Source: Pyricularia pennisetigena
Taxonomy: Eukaryota; Ascomycota; Sordariomycetes; Magnaporthales; Pyriculariaceae
Direction: 5' to 3'
Length of the DNA stretch: 64,000 nucleotides
NCBI RefSeq assembly: GCF_004337985.1
Contig: NC_043744.1
Coordinates: 1,118,730-1,182,729, forward strand
The position numbers and the translations under genes were made by a program. Positions 44,905 through 55,022 of the stretch are shown piece after piece; within the stretch, counting starts at the first letter, position 1; the number at the start of each line of letters is the position of its first letter. The notes beneath the pieces are model-generated. The model searched no databases. It was not told the origin of the DNA and saw only the letters and a list, made by a program, of their open reading frames with translations.

Positions 44905-45329
44905 TCACCGGCTTAACATCAATAGCTGAAAACGATGATGGACCCCCATGGCCGTTGGAGTAGGCTGTTTCTGCACCTCGCAATTAATTTGAAGCAAAAA
45001 TTTACGCAATGCGTCTGTTAAAAAAAAAAAAAAAACGTTGTACGATCGGCCTGTTCGCCCGCCCTTGGGGTGTCATCGGTCCCTCATGACAATCCACGAC
45101 CCTGAGTTGCAGGAGTTGTGGATAGTTTGTCGTTGGAATCTGTTCGAGTAAGTTACTGATGGCTGGGTGACGGAAACCGCCTCAGCCCAGCAATATATTC
45201 GTGACCATGACAAGCCTCAGTTGCCTTGTTACATTTACCACCGCAAGTCGTCGAATACCTCAATCTACAGTATCGATGCGGGGTTCACGGCTGCTGAATA
45301 AGCCCGCTTGCAGCTAAGCTATCTACCTA
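41087..45329. other. Long intergenic region, no supported gene
   Basis: About 4.2 kb. The first few hundred bases are the promoter and 5' UTR side of the F-box/LRR gene. Beyond, ORFs of 100-150 codons (such as 43995-44390) show no motif, signal peptide or splice-extended homology. Homopolymers are frequent: about 22 A at 42446-42467 and a run of 30 T at 44874-44903. I see no RNA gene. Confidence 0.45.
44874..44903. repeat. Homopolymer of 30 T
   Basis: Uninterrupted T30. It may be a retroposed poly-A remnant on the minus strand or simply a slippage-prone tract; no flanking target duplication was found. Length may be inexact in the assembly. Confidence 0.8.
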
Positions 45330-45603
45330 CAGTAGCATCACCTGTCCAAGGATAACGCAAACGATCGCAGAATCTCACAAAAAGTCTCCATTTTCACAAA
45401 ACTGTATACGATTTTTCCAACATAAAAGTTGCAATTCCGTTATTTGCAAATCAATTAGAAAGTTAGTATTAATAATAAATAGTAAACTTTTAACTGAAAT
45501 GCTTATGAATTATATAATTGGTAAAACTTTGAAATAAACATGTTCAAAATGGAGCCTTTTGGTGAGAATTTGCGATCGTTGCGTTATTTTTGGACAGGCG
45601 CTG
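45330..45603. mobile_element. MITE with ~55-bp terminal inverted repeats, TA-flanked
   Basis: A 274-bp non-coding, AT-rich unit. Its left arm (45341-45394) and right arm (45546-45598) are inverted copies: both read CCTGTCCAA..ATAACGC, then ACGATCGCA, then TCTCAC, and end in CTCCATTTT, with about seven mismatches or indels over 54 bases. The outer ends are CAG, flanked by TA on both sides (45328-45329 and 45604-45605). TA target duplication with long inverted repeats and no ORF is typical of MITEs mobilised by Tc1/mariner/pogo transposases. The left arm is about six bases longer at its tip. The core (about 45395-45545) does not pair. The element lies 134 bp upstream of the oxygenase ATG. Confidence 0.85.
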
Positions 45604-45737
45604 TACAGCAGGCCATATGCATTGATCTTAGCGCAATGCTAAATGATGGTAAAAAGCAAATACGTATACCGTATCGTGAGAAACCAGCAAAGACTCTGAC
45701 TCGTCGTTGACTTTTCCAATTGAACGGCCGTCCAAAC

Positions 45738-47035
45738 ATGTCCTCGGGAAAGATCCCTATCATTGATTTTGGACTCTGGGTAGTGGGGACTTCCCAGGAG
45801 CGCGACCAGCTTGCCCGAGACCTATCGAGCGCTTGCCGCCATGTCGGCTTCGTCTATCTCGTCAACCACGGGATCGATCAGAACCTCTTGACTGAAGCTT
45901 TTGCATGGTCCAAAAAGTTCTTTGATCTTCCGATGGAGAAGAAGATGCTTGTACCGCATCCCCCTGGTATGGGATGTCTTGTTTTCTACAACTTTCTCTT
46001 GATGCTATAACTTTCGTTCAGACCACTTCTTTACAGTAATGATTACGCGTTGACAATTCTGCCTTTGAAAAAAAAAACTCCTACTTCAACAGGCTTTCTC
46101 ATCCACAGGGGCTACTCATGGCCCGGCCTGGAAAAGGTCTCCCAGCAAGAAGACCTGGCCGACTCGGCAGCGGCGACCGCCAATATCCGCGCCGTCCCGG
46201 ACGTCAAGGAGAGCTTTGAGATGGGCAGTGAAGAGCTCGCAGAGCAGCCAAACGTGTGGCCACCCGAGGCCGACGCCCTCTCGGAGCTCTCGGGCTTCCG
46301 GGCGTTCATGACCCGCTTCTACAAGGAATGTGCCGGCTTGTCCCTCGAGGTGATCCGCGCCCTGGCGTCGGGAATCCAACTGTCGCAGTCCGAAGAGGCG
46401 CACCTCGTGGCCTCGCACGCAGGTTCCCTGAACAACCAGCTGCGTCTCTTGCACTACCCTCCCGTCTCTGGGGCGTCGCTCCGTCGCGGCGAGGTTGCGC
46501 GCATGCCGGCGCATTCGGACTGGGGCACCGTCACGCTCCTGTTCCAGGACAGGGCCGGCGGCCTTCAGGTTGAAGATCCGGGGTCGCCGGGCTGCTTTGT
46601 GGATGCACCGCCGGTTGATGGTGCCGTCGTGGTCAATGTTGGGGATGCACTGATGCGGTGGACGAACGGTAAGACGTTCTGTTCTTTTCTTTTTGTTTGC
46701 TTTTTCAACTGCCGCATTACGGTGTATTGATGCTTGATTCCAAGTGATGCGGGGGTATTTGCTAACTATGTTTGTGCCGTTCAGGCTATTTGAAGTCCAC
46801 TCTGCATCGTGTCGGCATCCCGCCACACTACTCCCAGGCTACAGAGCCACAAGACAAGCAAACTGGCCGAGGGGATTTGACCCCATCTCGCTACTCTATC
46901 CCTTACTTTGTCAGCCCGAATCCCGACGCAGTTGTTGATTGCTTTGCTTCCTGCGTGACCGAGGACAGGCCGCAAGGATATGAGAGAATCATCTACGAGG
47001 ATTACAGAAAAATGCGGGCGAGTACGCAGTACTAA
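45738..47035 (+). CDS. 2-oxoglutarate/Fe(II) oxygenase, isopenicillin-N-synthase-like family
   Basis: Three exons: 45738-45966, 46093-46668 and 46785-47035, total 351 residues; introns of 126 and 116 bp have GT..AG borders and phase 1 junctions. The N-terminal domain (KIPIIDFGLW, then CRHVGFVYLVNHGI, then FFDLPMEKK) is the DIOX_N module. The catalytic jelly roll carries the iron ligands His217 and Asp219 (MPAHSDWGTVTLLFQD) and His276 (TLHRVGIPP), and the 2-oxoglutarate-binding Arg304-x-Ser306 (RYSIPYF). All cofactor residues are present and the length is normal (320-360), so an active enzyme is likely. No signal peptide, hence cytosolic. Fungal members act in secondary metabolism or in oxidising small molecules; the substrate cannot be inferred and no biosynthetic core enzyme is nearby. 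A TA-flanked MITE ends 134 bp upstream of the ATG, so promoter function may be affected. Confidence 0.93.
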
Positions 47036-47989
47036 TGAAGTAACCCCATTCACGGAAGAGTGTGCGGTCGGGTGCTTCAGCGTGTAGCTATTTGGCCTTG
47101 TGTATACCACCCGCCCCTAAATGGCTTCAATGTCGGGTATAGATGGTGGTCAGACTTGTGCCTTTGGTGCTTACTGATGCAGTGGAAAAAAAAAACTTGA
47201 TTAGCATCCTCTCCTTACCTTCTTATGTATTGCATGGACTAAAGAAGCTCAAGGAAACCGGTTTCGCCTTGCATAGTCCAGTACAGGAGTGAGAAGCCAA
47301 GGCGGGCCTCGACCATCCATAGCCCTATTGAGCAAGATCAACCTCACGTTCTTCATGCTTGCAACAAGCTTAGGCATATATCGTCTGACCCAGCAAGACC
47401 CCTTGCCCAGAAAACAAGACGAGCTACCCCACAGATAGCCGACAAATACTACTATAAAGCCCGTCAATCAACTGTTCCTGCAGAGATCACTTGGAGGGAT
47501 TTGTAGCCAAGCTGGCTGGGCAGTACGGAAGGGGTTTGAAGCTCGGTACCATCAAAATCAGGCTGATATGCACATCAATTTAAAGCGTCCCAGCCAGTGG
47601 GGCCCCCGCGACGGGAAGCTGCCTCCGCAAACAGGGTTGAAGTCCAGAATCGATTGCCATGTCGGGAATACTTACAGCACCGAACTCTTACAAATATGGG
47701 TCAGGGTGGGAGGAGGTCTATTGGGCGGGGATGAGGAATGTGTCACTCGGGATTGTTGGCAGACGGTACAGAATGGTCAGCCATGAGCGAAGACGATGAG
47801 GGATAGAGGCACGAATGATATATTAAGGGTCGCAACGCTCCAACATGTCTCCCGCTGTCATTTGTACCGGTCCATCTAGGGACATTTTGGGACAATTAAC
47901 GCACATTCGCTCGAGCCTTTTTCTCGGGACCAAGATCAGCAGCAGACAGCTCATTGCTTGGGTTCGCTTCCAGTGGCTAAAAACCAGCA
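47036..47989. other. Intergenic, no supported gene
   Basis: 3' region of the oxygenase and promoter of the aldose epimerase. A TATATTAA stretch at about 47818 lies 170 bp upstream of the epimerase ATG and could be a TATA-like element. Nothing else recognised. Confidence 0.5.
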
Positions 47990-49374
47990 ATGTGGAATTT
48001 ATTGGTAATCATTTCCTCTTTGGCCAGCGCGGCCTTTGTTGCTAGCCAATGTGTGCCTACACCAGGCAAGGATGGTCGGTATACTATCGAGTCGGATGGC
48101 ATCAAGGCGCAGGTCAGTCAGAAACCAAGACAGCATGTTGGATGCCGGGGATGATGCAATCGAAAATATAACTGACAACCTGCTGGCAGTTTATTCCCTA
48201 TGGAGCCACGCTTACCAACCTGTGGGTAAAAGATAAGGACGGTGAGGATGTGGATATAGTGTTGGGATATGACAATGCATCCTACTACCGTAAGCAGATT
48301 CCTGAAAGCTTCCCAAGACCAGGGAGGAAGTTTCGGTGCGCTTATTCCATAATCTCACACTATAAATGCAGCTGTCGACCCAAGCCATCCCGTTCTCAAC
48401 GCCATCCCCGGCCGCTACGTCAATCGGATCGGCAAGGCGACGTACAGCATTGACGGCGAGATGTTCAACACGGAAAAGAACGACGGCGAAAACACACTAC
48501 ACAGCGGCACCAACAACTGGTCCTTTCGCTTCTGGAACGTGACGCGCGTGACTGCGACCTCCATCACTTTCGGGATCGTCGACAAATCCAACTCTTCACA
48601 GGGCATGCCGGGTGACGTCCAAGCGCAGGTGGAATACAGCGTCGAGGGTGGCACCTGGAACATCAGCATGGAGGCGACGGCTCCTGATGCCAAAACGCCA
48701 CTCATGCTGACGCAGCACACCTACTTCAACCTGGACGCGTACCGCGACCCGACCGGGCCCAAGGTCTGGAACCACACACTCCATGTCCCCTTCTCGAGCA
48801 GATATCTCGAGAACGACGATGGGGCGCTGCCGACCGGCCGCATCCTCACGGCGGCGCCGGGGAGCATCAACGACTTTGCGTCCGAGCCGGACATCCTCTT
48901 GGGCCACGCGAGGGACGACCCGGCCTTTCCTGGCAACTGCGGCGCCGGCGGCCAGTGTGAGGGCTATAATGGTTTCTGGCTGATCGACGACGCGCCCGAG
49001 GGGGCCGTGGTTGCTACCCTAGCCAGCGAGTTCTCGGGCATTAAGGCGGAGCTGCGGACCGACCAGCTCGGAATTCAGATCTACACTTGCAATTGGTTCG
49101 ACGGCACCAGTCCGCTCAAGTCGACCCAAGGGACCGACGAGGTCAGAACGGTGGGCAGGAGCTCCTGCATCGCCATCGAGGTGCACGACTACACCGATGG
49201 AATTAACCAGTGAGTCTTTGAAGGAGAATCCTACCAGGTCTAGATTAGTTTCTGCTCATGGACATGCTGACAAGCTTTCTTCTCAGTCCTGAATGGGGTC
49301 GAAAAGAGGCGCAGATCACTGGCCCTGGGGAGAAATATACTTGGGAGTCATCGTGGACCTTTTCGACGCTCTGA
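47990..49374 (+). CDS. Secreted aldose 1-epimerase (galactose mutarotase-like)
   Basis: Four exons: 47990-48112, 48190-48289, 48372-49209 and 49287-49374, total 382 residues. Introns are 77, 82 and 77 bp, all GT..AG and frame-preserving. Signal peptide about 1-19 (MWNLLVIISSLASAAFVAS). The mutarotase fold is recognisable by FIPYGATLTNLWVKDKDG, then GRYVNRIGKATYSIDG, and the catalytic residues His118 (NTLHSG), His190 (LTQHTYFNL) and Glu344 (IAIEVHDYTDGINHPEW), corresponding to the acid/base pair that interconverts alpha and beta anomers of free hexoses. Several N-glycosylation sites and six-plus Cys fit an extracellular enzyme, unlike the cytosolic GALM used in the Leloir pathway. It may prepare sugars released from polymers for uptake or oxidation. 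Length is slightly above the family's usual 330-370 because of the signal peptide. Confidence 0.93.
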
Positions 49375-51539
49375 AGGGGTCAGTCCGGTTGACTTTGCAC
49401 AAAGTTTGACGGGTGGTTTTTGTGGCTTTCCGCAGGTTTTGATGGTACCTTTGGCCAGTCTTTTTTTTTTTTTCTTCGAAAATTGCATCATGTCAAACCA
49501 CTTCCACTGGTGCTCTTCTGAACCATCGCAAGAAACCAGCAAATTGTGTCTAAAAAACGACTGATCTTAGCATTCTTATGTCTCCGAATATCCTCATCTT
49601 GCAGGTTGGCGACCGCATGCGATAGCAAGCGATTCGCACTTGGCTCTTGGGTCTCGATTTATCCTGTGGCTAGCAAATAGCCAGCCATTCGAGGCGCAAG
49701 TTAGCGTGTGAGATTGATCCTAACTTGGCTACTGCAGCACGACAGCAAATTTATGAGGTAGCTGTCCAAGCCCTGTACCAACAAAGCCGCCCCGCTAGAT
49801 GCGCTGCGCAGCTTCGATCATACCCTTACCTCTATGCCTTACGACATTAGGCATGGCGTGCAGAGGTACTGTAACCGACTTCTGTCAACGTGTTCGCAAC
49901 CCAGTACACCTCGATGCCAAGTGCACGGCAATGAATTCGTCGAAATCAAGGAAAAGATGGAAATGCTCATTCCTTTTCAACTCCATGTACTCCGACCTCT
50001 CCCACAAGAGATTCTGAACGTGAGAGGACGAGCCGCTGCAGGTACCACACGGTGGCGGCTTTCATGCTCTACGAGTTCCGATTCCTTGCCACGGCTTTAC
50101 GGGCCTGTACTCGCAAGGTCTTGGACGAGTCCTTCCACAAAGGGAACAGTAGAAAGCAGTACTCTGTACTAGAGGGTGGCGGATGAATGTTGACTGAATA
50201 GAGAGCATGGCAAATTTATTTTTATGCGTTTACATGTGGAAACAGCACAGAATACTCAAAAAAAGAGAGAAAGAGAACAAAAAAAATCCCCCCCAAAAAT
50301 GCCCTGTCAACCGCCACGTTACTAGGCGCGTATCGTACCTACCTAATTCGAACGAGTCCCCCACAAAAACTTGCGAGAGCTTTTGAGCAAGTTTTCCGCT
50401 GCCTTAATTTCCCGCCAAGCACCGGCCTACCCTTGTTGATTTGCTTCTACTTTCTTACCCCACCTTCAGCTCACTCGACCCCTCATACCGCTTTGGTGAC
50501 CTTGGTGAGCCGGGCAGGACGATGATTGGCTGCTCATCGTCTCTCTGTACACCACGAGCGCTAGGCTCCCCATGCCACGAACGGAAGCTAACATGGATTG
50601 TAATGCTTCCTTCTCGCCAACGTGCGGACTAATTGAGCACATTTTTTTTTTCTCTTTGCTGTTGAATGTTGCCTCAAGGGTTCAAGAAGCGTCGCTACCC
50701 GCCAAGGTAATGCTCGATTAGTACTGTTTCGTTTCCGTTTTTGTTCGTCGCCCTTTCTCCGTGACCTTTACTTGTTTATTGTAGCAAGCTTTGTTTAGCA
50801 GTTGTGTTTAGCTCAAGTCTGACGACAGCTCGGGAAAACACCGCATCTAGCTCCAAGGTCAATGTTTAACAAGTTCAATTACGAATTAGATGTTGCCAAA
50901 CTCATCCTCGGCTCAACTAGCTAGCCAGAGACAGAGCTGCAAGGTTCAGGACGGCTTCACACCAATCTCGGCTGTCCGGCGCCAGAGACCAACCCAATTG
51001 TACGTGATATAGAGAGCATAACCTAAAGGAGTGGAAAGAAAACTTGCGCAAACGCGGCCAAGCCGGCTACAAGCCAGGGGCAGACCTTTCCGGCGATGTG
51101 GTATGGACGTAGCCACCGACAAGGATACTGGTTAGGTTAGGTGGTACCACAGCGTTCCTTTTCCCCTTGTTCTGGATCCCATGCCTTCCTCATGGGATTT
51201 TGAAGCTAAGGTAACTAATTCAAGTTGCCAATGTGGACCAGCATGTTGCTTAGGTGGCTGATAGATTTTTCAAGGTAGCAACATATGATGCGATCGATTG
51301 CCCAAGCACAAGGTCCTGAGCTTTAAATAGAGAGTTTTCCTCCAACTTTATCTAACCTTCTCCTCTTCACCCACCGCTCACCCCCAAACCAGATCACCTG
51401 CATCCAGCTCGTTTTCAGGCCTACAGCTCCAAAAGGGCATTGCTACACAGTATTGGGAAAACCGCAACCCCCAGCACACAAAGCCAATTACACCTGAACT
51501 CCCGCTGCCGACAACCTTCCACCCCACGCAGACAAAAAA
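49375..51539. other. Intergenic, no supported gene
   Basis: 2.2 kb. An ATG-initiated frame of 112 codons at 49834-50172 has no motif and is not called. A TTTAAATA element at about 51323-51330 lies 210 bp upstream of the next gene and is followed by a C/A/T-rich leader, so it may be its TATA-like promoter. Confidence 0.45.
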
Positions 51540-52361
51540 ATGGCGATCCTTCCCTTCCTCACCGTCCTCACCGCGGCCCTGCCGCTCGCGAGCGCCCACT
51601 TCGGTCTTGAATACCCATCGTGGCGCGCCAACACCCTGGCGGGCGACAATGAGAACTACAGCCAGTGGACCTACCCGTGCGCTGGAGTCCCCTCCAATGC
51701 GACCGGCAACAACGTGACCGACTGGCCGCTTGACGGCGGCTCGCTCGTCCTCGACCTGCACCACCCTTGGACCTATCTCTTTGTCAACCTGGGCGTCCAG
51801 ATCAACGTCGGCTCGACCGTCTCCAACTTCAACTACTCGCTCTCGGGCCAGACATTTTGGAACGTGACGGGCAACGGCACCCTCTGCATCGAGAAGCTGC
51901 AGCTGCCCGATGGCTTCAAGCCCAAGGACGGCGACCGCGCCAGCATCCAGGTCGTCACCACCGACAGTGGCCCAGCTCTGTACAACGTGAGTTTATATTT
52001 CTTTTTTTTTGCTATTTGCTCTTGGGAATTTCGCCCATGTTGAGAAAAGAAAAACGTATAAAAATAATATATACCAAAACAAAAACCTGACATCAACACA
52101 CCCTTCTAGTGCGCCGACATCACCTTCAGGGCCAACGCTACCAGGCTTTCGGGTGACAGGTGCAAGAGCTCCAACAACGTCAAGGCCTACCAGGTCCAGT
52201 CCGGCCCCGCGAGCAGCAGCAACGGCAGCGGTGGCAGCAGCACCACCACCCCAGGCCAGCCCAGCAGCACCGGCGGCGTCGCTGCAAATGGTGTCAGCAC
52301 TCCGGTCCTGACTTCGGTGGTCGGCTTGGCTGTTTTCTTTGCTTACAGCATGGCCTTGTAA
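51540..52361 (+). CDS. X325/BIM1-like copper-binding secreted protein (LPMO-related fold)
   Basis: Two exons, 51540-51986 and 52110-52361 (intron 123 bp, phase 0), 232 residues. Signal peptide 1-19 ends in ASA, so cleavage exposes His20 as the mature N-terminus: HFGLEYPSWR. An N-terminal His followed by a FxLxYPxxR-type strand is the hallmark of the X325/BIM1 family, structurally related to LPMOs but binding copper without oxidative cleavage of polysaccharide; Cryptococcus Bim1 takes part in copper acquisition. Four cysteines (PCAGVP, TLCIEK, CADITF, DRCKSS) could form two disulfides and there are several N-glycosylation sites. The C-terminus is a Ser/Thr/Gly linker and a hydrophobic tail (VLTSVVGLAVFFAYSMAL), consistent with a GPI-anchor signal and retention at the membrane or wall. 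Length matches the family (about 200-240). Confidence 0.88.
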
Positions 52362-53048
52362 TGGGAGACAGCACAAGTCGTCATGACAGTTATGATAAAT
52401 ACCGTTTGGGGGCCCACGTGTGTTGAGCTGTGCGACACATATATAGCAGTTGGCGCTTTAATTTAATTTAGAGAGCACAGCTCTCTTTCACATTGACTAA
52501 CTGGTCTTGTTTTTGCATTGTAAATAGCGAAGCTTTCAGGGACGGGTAGGGACGCGTGTACACCAAAATAAGAACTGCTTTTACTTCCATCTTCACAATA
52601 GGAAACAGTGGGAGACAGCTGAAAACCAGACAAGTTGGAGTGATGCAAGGGGTGTACTATTATGCTTAGTGCGTACAGGTTGGGTGTGGCGAGTATAATG
52701 ATATGTATGGTGTGATGTGTATATGCGATGAGAGAGAAGCGCGTATTTGAAGCAGAGAAACAACAGCAGAAGAAATCTTGAAATTCAGTCCATCCCAAAG
52801 CCAAGGATGGTTAAGAGAAAGGCTTTGAACGCCCCCAAAAAAATCCAGAGTACATACGTCGCCTGCGAAAACAATCGCCCGCCTGTAGCAAATAGGTATA
52901 TGCGAAAAAAAAGACAAGAAAAGCATAGAAAACAGTAGCAATGAACCACCCCTTCGGGCTTCAGATGCAAGTTAAGCAAAAAAAAAAAAAAAACACTTAA
53001 AAGCCATTTCCGTACCTCGTCTAAATGATCCATCACATGTTCAATGTC
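52362..53048. other. Convergent 3' region, no supported gene
   Basis: Between the X325-like gene (+) and the kinase gene (-). Contains a run of about 15 A near 52978-52993 and only short ORFs. Confidence 0.5.
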
Positions 53049-55022
53049 TCATTTGGAGCCAGCTTCGCTCCGTCGTTGTTGTTGCTCAGCGTATAGGTCT
53101 GCAATGAGCTTCCTCATTGTGATACGTTGCGCCGGGTTGGGAACCAGCATCTTGGCGACCAGGAGCTCCACAATATCGTCAGTGTTCAGCCGCTCCTTCG
53201 CCTCATTGACCTCGCCTAGCCAGCACTGCATCTTTGCCACCGCATTCATTGGCTGTTGGTGTTGTGATTGTTGCATGGATGGACCTCTGCCTACTTGGGC
53301 TGGAAGGATTTGACGCGCACCCTGGGGTCTGTTGAGGTCGGCAATCTGCCAATGTAGAGGTCTCTGATTGGGCCTGGCACTCCCGCGAGAATCAGGCAGA
53401 GGAAGTTTCTTAAGAGCGTACAGCATGGTGACGCCAAGAGCCCATACATCACCTGCCGGACCACGAAGCTTCTGTCCCAGGAACTCGGGTGGAACGTAAT
53501 AGGGCGTACCAGCTGCGCTGCCCGGCTTCTGTGTTGGTGTTGACAGTCCCATGTCGATGAGCACAGCTCCTCTTTCTCGGGAGTACAGTATGTTTGCTGG
53601 TTTGACATCATTGTGGGTGCAGTTTCGAGAGTGCATGTAATGAAGCGCCCGACCAATATCAATCAAAATCTGGCGGGCATCCTCGCGGGTACCCACAAAG
53701 AAATCGTTGTTCAATCCACGCCATTTGCCCTTCTGCTGTAAATCAGGAGCTGGAACGTGCTCCATGTACAATGAAAGGAATCGCGCGTCGCCGCCGTACA
53801 GCTTGGGAATCTTTGGATGATGCAGGGGTACATGGGCTTGAAACTCGCGCTGCCATATGTCCGCCTGTCGAATCAGAGTCCTCTCGTTGTCTTCTGGCCG
53901 TACCTGTCCGTTCGGTGTCGGTGGCGGACGGGTACTGAGCACTTTCACCGTGATGACTGAATCTCCTGGGACATCTGGATGATCGCCGACGACGCCCCTA
54001 AAGACGCTAGAAAGCGCTGTCGATGCGATGGGATCCAGTTTGGTTATTCGATACGTATCCAACTCGCAGCCGCCAGGAATGTCGACTGTGTCACCCTTCT
54101 CTATATCCAGCAATGGGTGGCCGTTGAAAGCAATCAGCTCTTGTTTGCTTGGAGCAGCGGGAAGCGGAAAGACGAGTTTATCGGCCTTGGGTGGGAGGAA
54201 TTCGATAACTCCGTCCTGGTTCTTTGTTGGTGTCGGGTTGGCGCGAATGCGCCTGGCTTCTGGCCCAAGCGGTGTCTCTTCGTCCTCGTTCAGGGATCGC
54301 TTGCCAGAAGAGTTGAGCATCTCGCCCAGCGATGATCCGGACGATGACAACGACCGGAGACGAAGAGTAGCGGGCCTCTTCTCGAGTATCCTGAAGTCCA
54401 ACACATCAACATCTTCGACCCCGATTCTCCAAGATCCTGGGGGCAGAGCTTTGACGTCGCCGGGCAAGACGAGGTACTCTACGCCTGGACTAGCAGGTGG
54501 AAGCTGCGACACCCGTGTCAATGAAATGGGAATATCGGACTTGTTGCGGAGAATCTGATTATCGCTGCGCGGGTCGTAATAGAGTTCACACCATAGCGTA
54601 GGCGCGGATGCTTCAACTCCTTGTTGGCCACCGAACACGCCTGGGCTACTGCCCGGGATCCTGACAGAAAATTTGATATCCTTGGACGTTTGAGTGACGG
54701 CCATGACCCTGTGCTGGGGTTTGTCAACACCCTCGGGCGATGCGACTTCGGCGTGAAGCGCAAGCCATTCGCAGTTGTCCAAATTTGCGGGTGATACCGA
54801 CCGAGCTCTGAGCGGGCGCACAAGAGTTCGTATGTCCTTGTCCGGTGGTACTACCAACTCGTCAAGGTGTACTAGGCTGGAGTCTTGAGAACGGAAGGAT
54901 TCCCGTCGCACTCTCATGCTTTCCATGCGCGCATCGAACTCCGACTGCGAGAAAGGCTCCGTCTTCTCGGTGAAGGATTGTGTCGGGTCGGATACGCCGG
55001 CCGGGTCCCCACCAGCCGCCAT
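53049..55022 (-). CDS. Atypical Ser/Thr protein kinase with HND and DMG motifs
   Basis: Single frame of 657 residues from the ATG at 55022; the frame continues upstream to 55334 with only a GTG start, so an upstream spliced exon is possible. Residues 1-220 are a folded-looking region without a recognised domain (CEWLALHAEV, then LWCELYYDPRSDNQILRNKS, reminiscent of an FHA-type beta sandwich), then a disordered linker. The kinase domain spans about 322-657: ATP lysine Lys360 (VITVKVL), catalytic loop HNDVKPANIL (Asp472, Lys474, Asn477), metal loop IDMG (Asp490), and PPE (Glu513) after GTPYYV. The core catalytic residues are present, but HRD is HND (a non-RD kinase) and DFG is DMG; the glycine-rich loop is not obvious. 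Non-RD kinases generally do not need activation-loop phosphorylation. The C-terminal end is Gln-rich. Substrate and pathway unknown. Confidence 0.85.
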   Translation of the reverse strand: MAAGGDPAGVSDPTQSFTEKTEPFSQSEFDARMESMRVRRESFRSQDSSLVHLDELVVPPDKDIRTLVRPLRARSVSPANLDNCEWLALHAEVASPEGVDKPQHRVMAVTQTSKDIKFSVRIPGSSPGVFGGQQGVEASAPTLWCELYYDPRSDNQILRNKSDIPISLTRVSQLPPASPGVEYLVLPGDVKALPPGSWRIGVEDVDVLDFRILEKRPATLRLRSLSSSGSSLGEMLNSSGKRSLNEDEETPLGPEARRIRANPTPTKNQDGVIEFLPPKADKLVFPLPAAPSKQELIAFNGHPLLDIEKGDTVDIPGGCELDTYRITKLDPIASTALSSVFRGVVGDHPDVPGDSVITVKVLSTRPPPTPNGQVRPEDNERTLIRQADIWQREFQAHVPLHHPKIPKLYGGDARFLSLYMEHVPAPDLQQKGKWRGLNNDFFVGTREDARQILIDIGRALHYMHSRNCTHNDVKPANILYSRERGAVLIDMGLSTPTQKPGSAAGTPYYVPPEFLGQKLRGPAGDVWALGVTMLYALKKLPLPDSRGSARPNQRPLHWQIADLNRPQGARQILPAQVGRGPSMQQSQHQQPMNAVAKMQCWLGEVNEAKERLNTDDIVELLVAKMLVPNPAQRITMRKLIADLYAEQQQRRSEAGSK

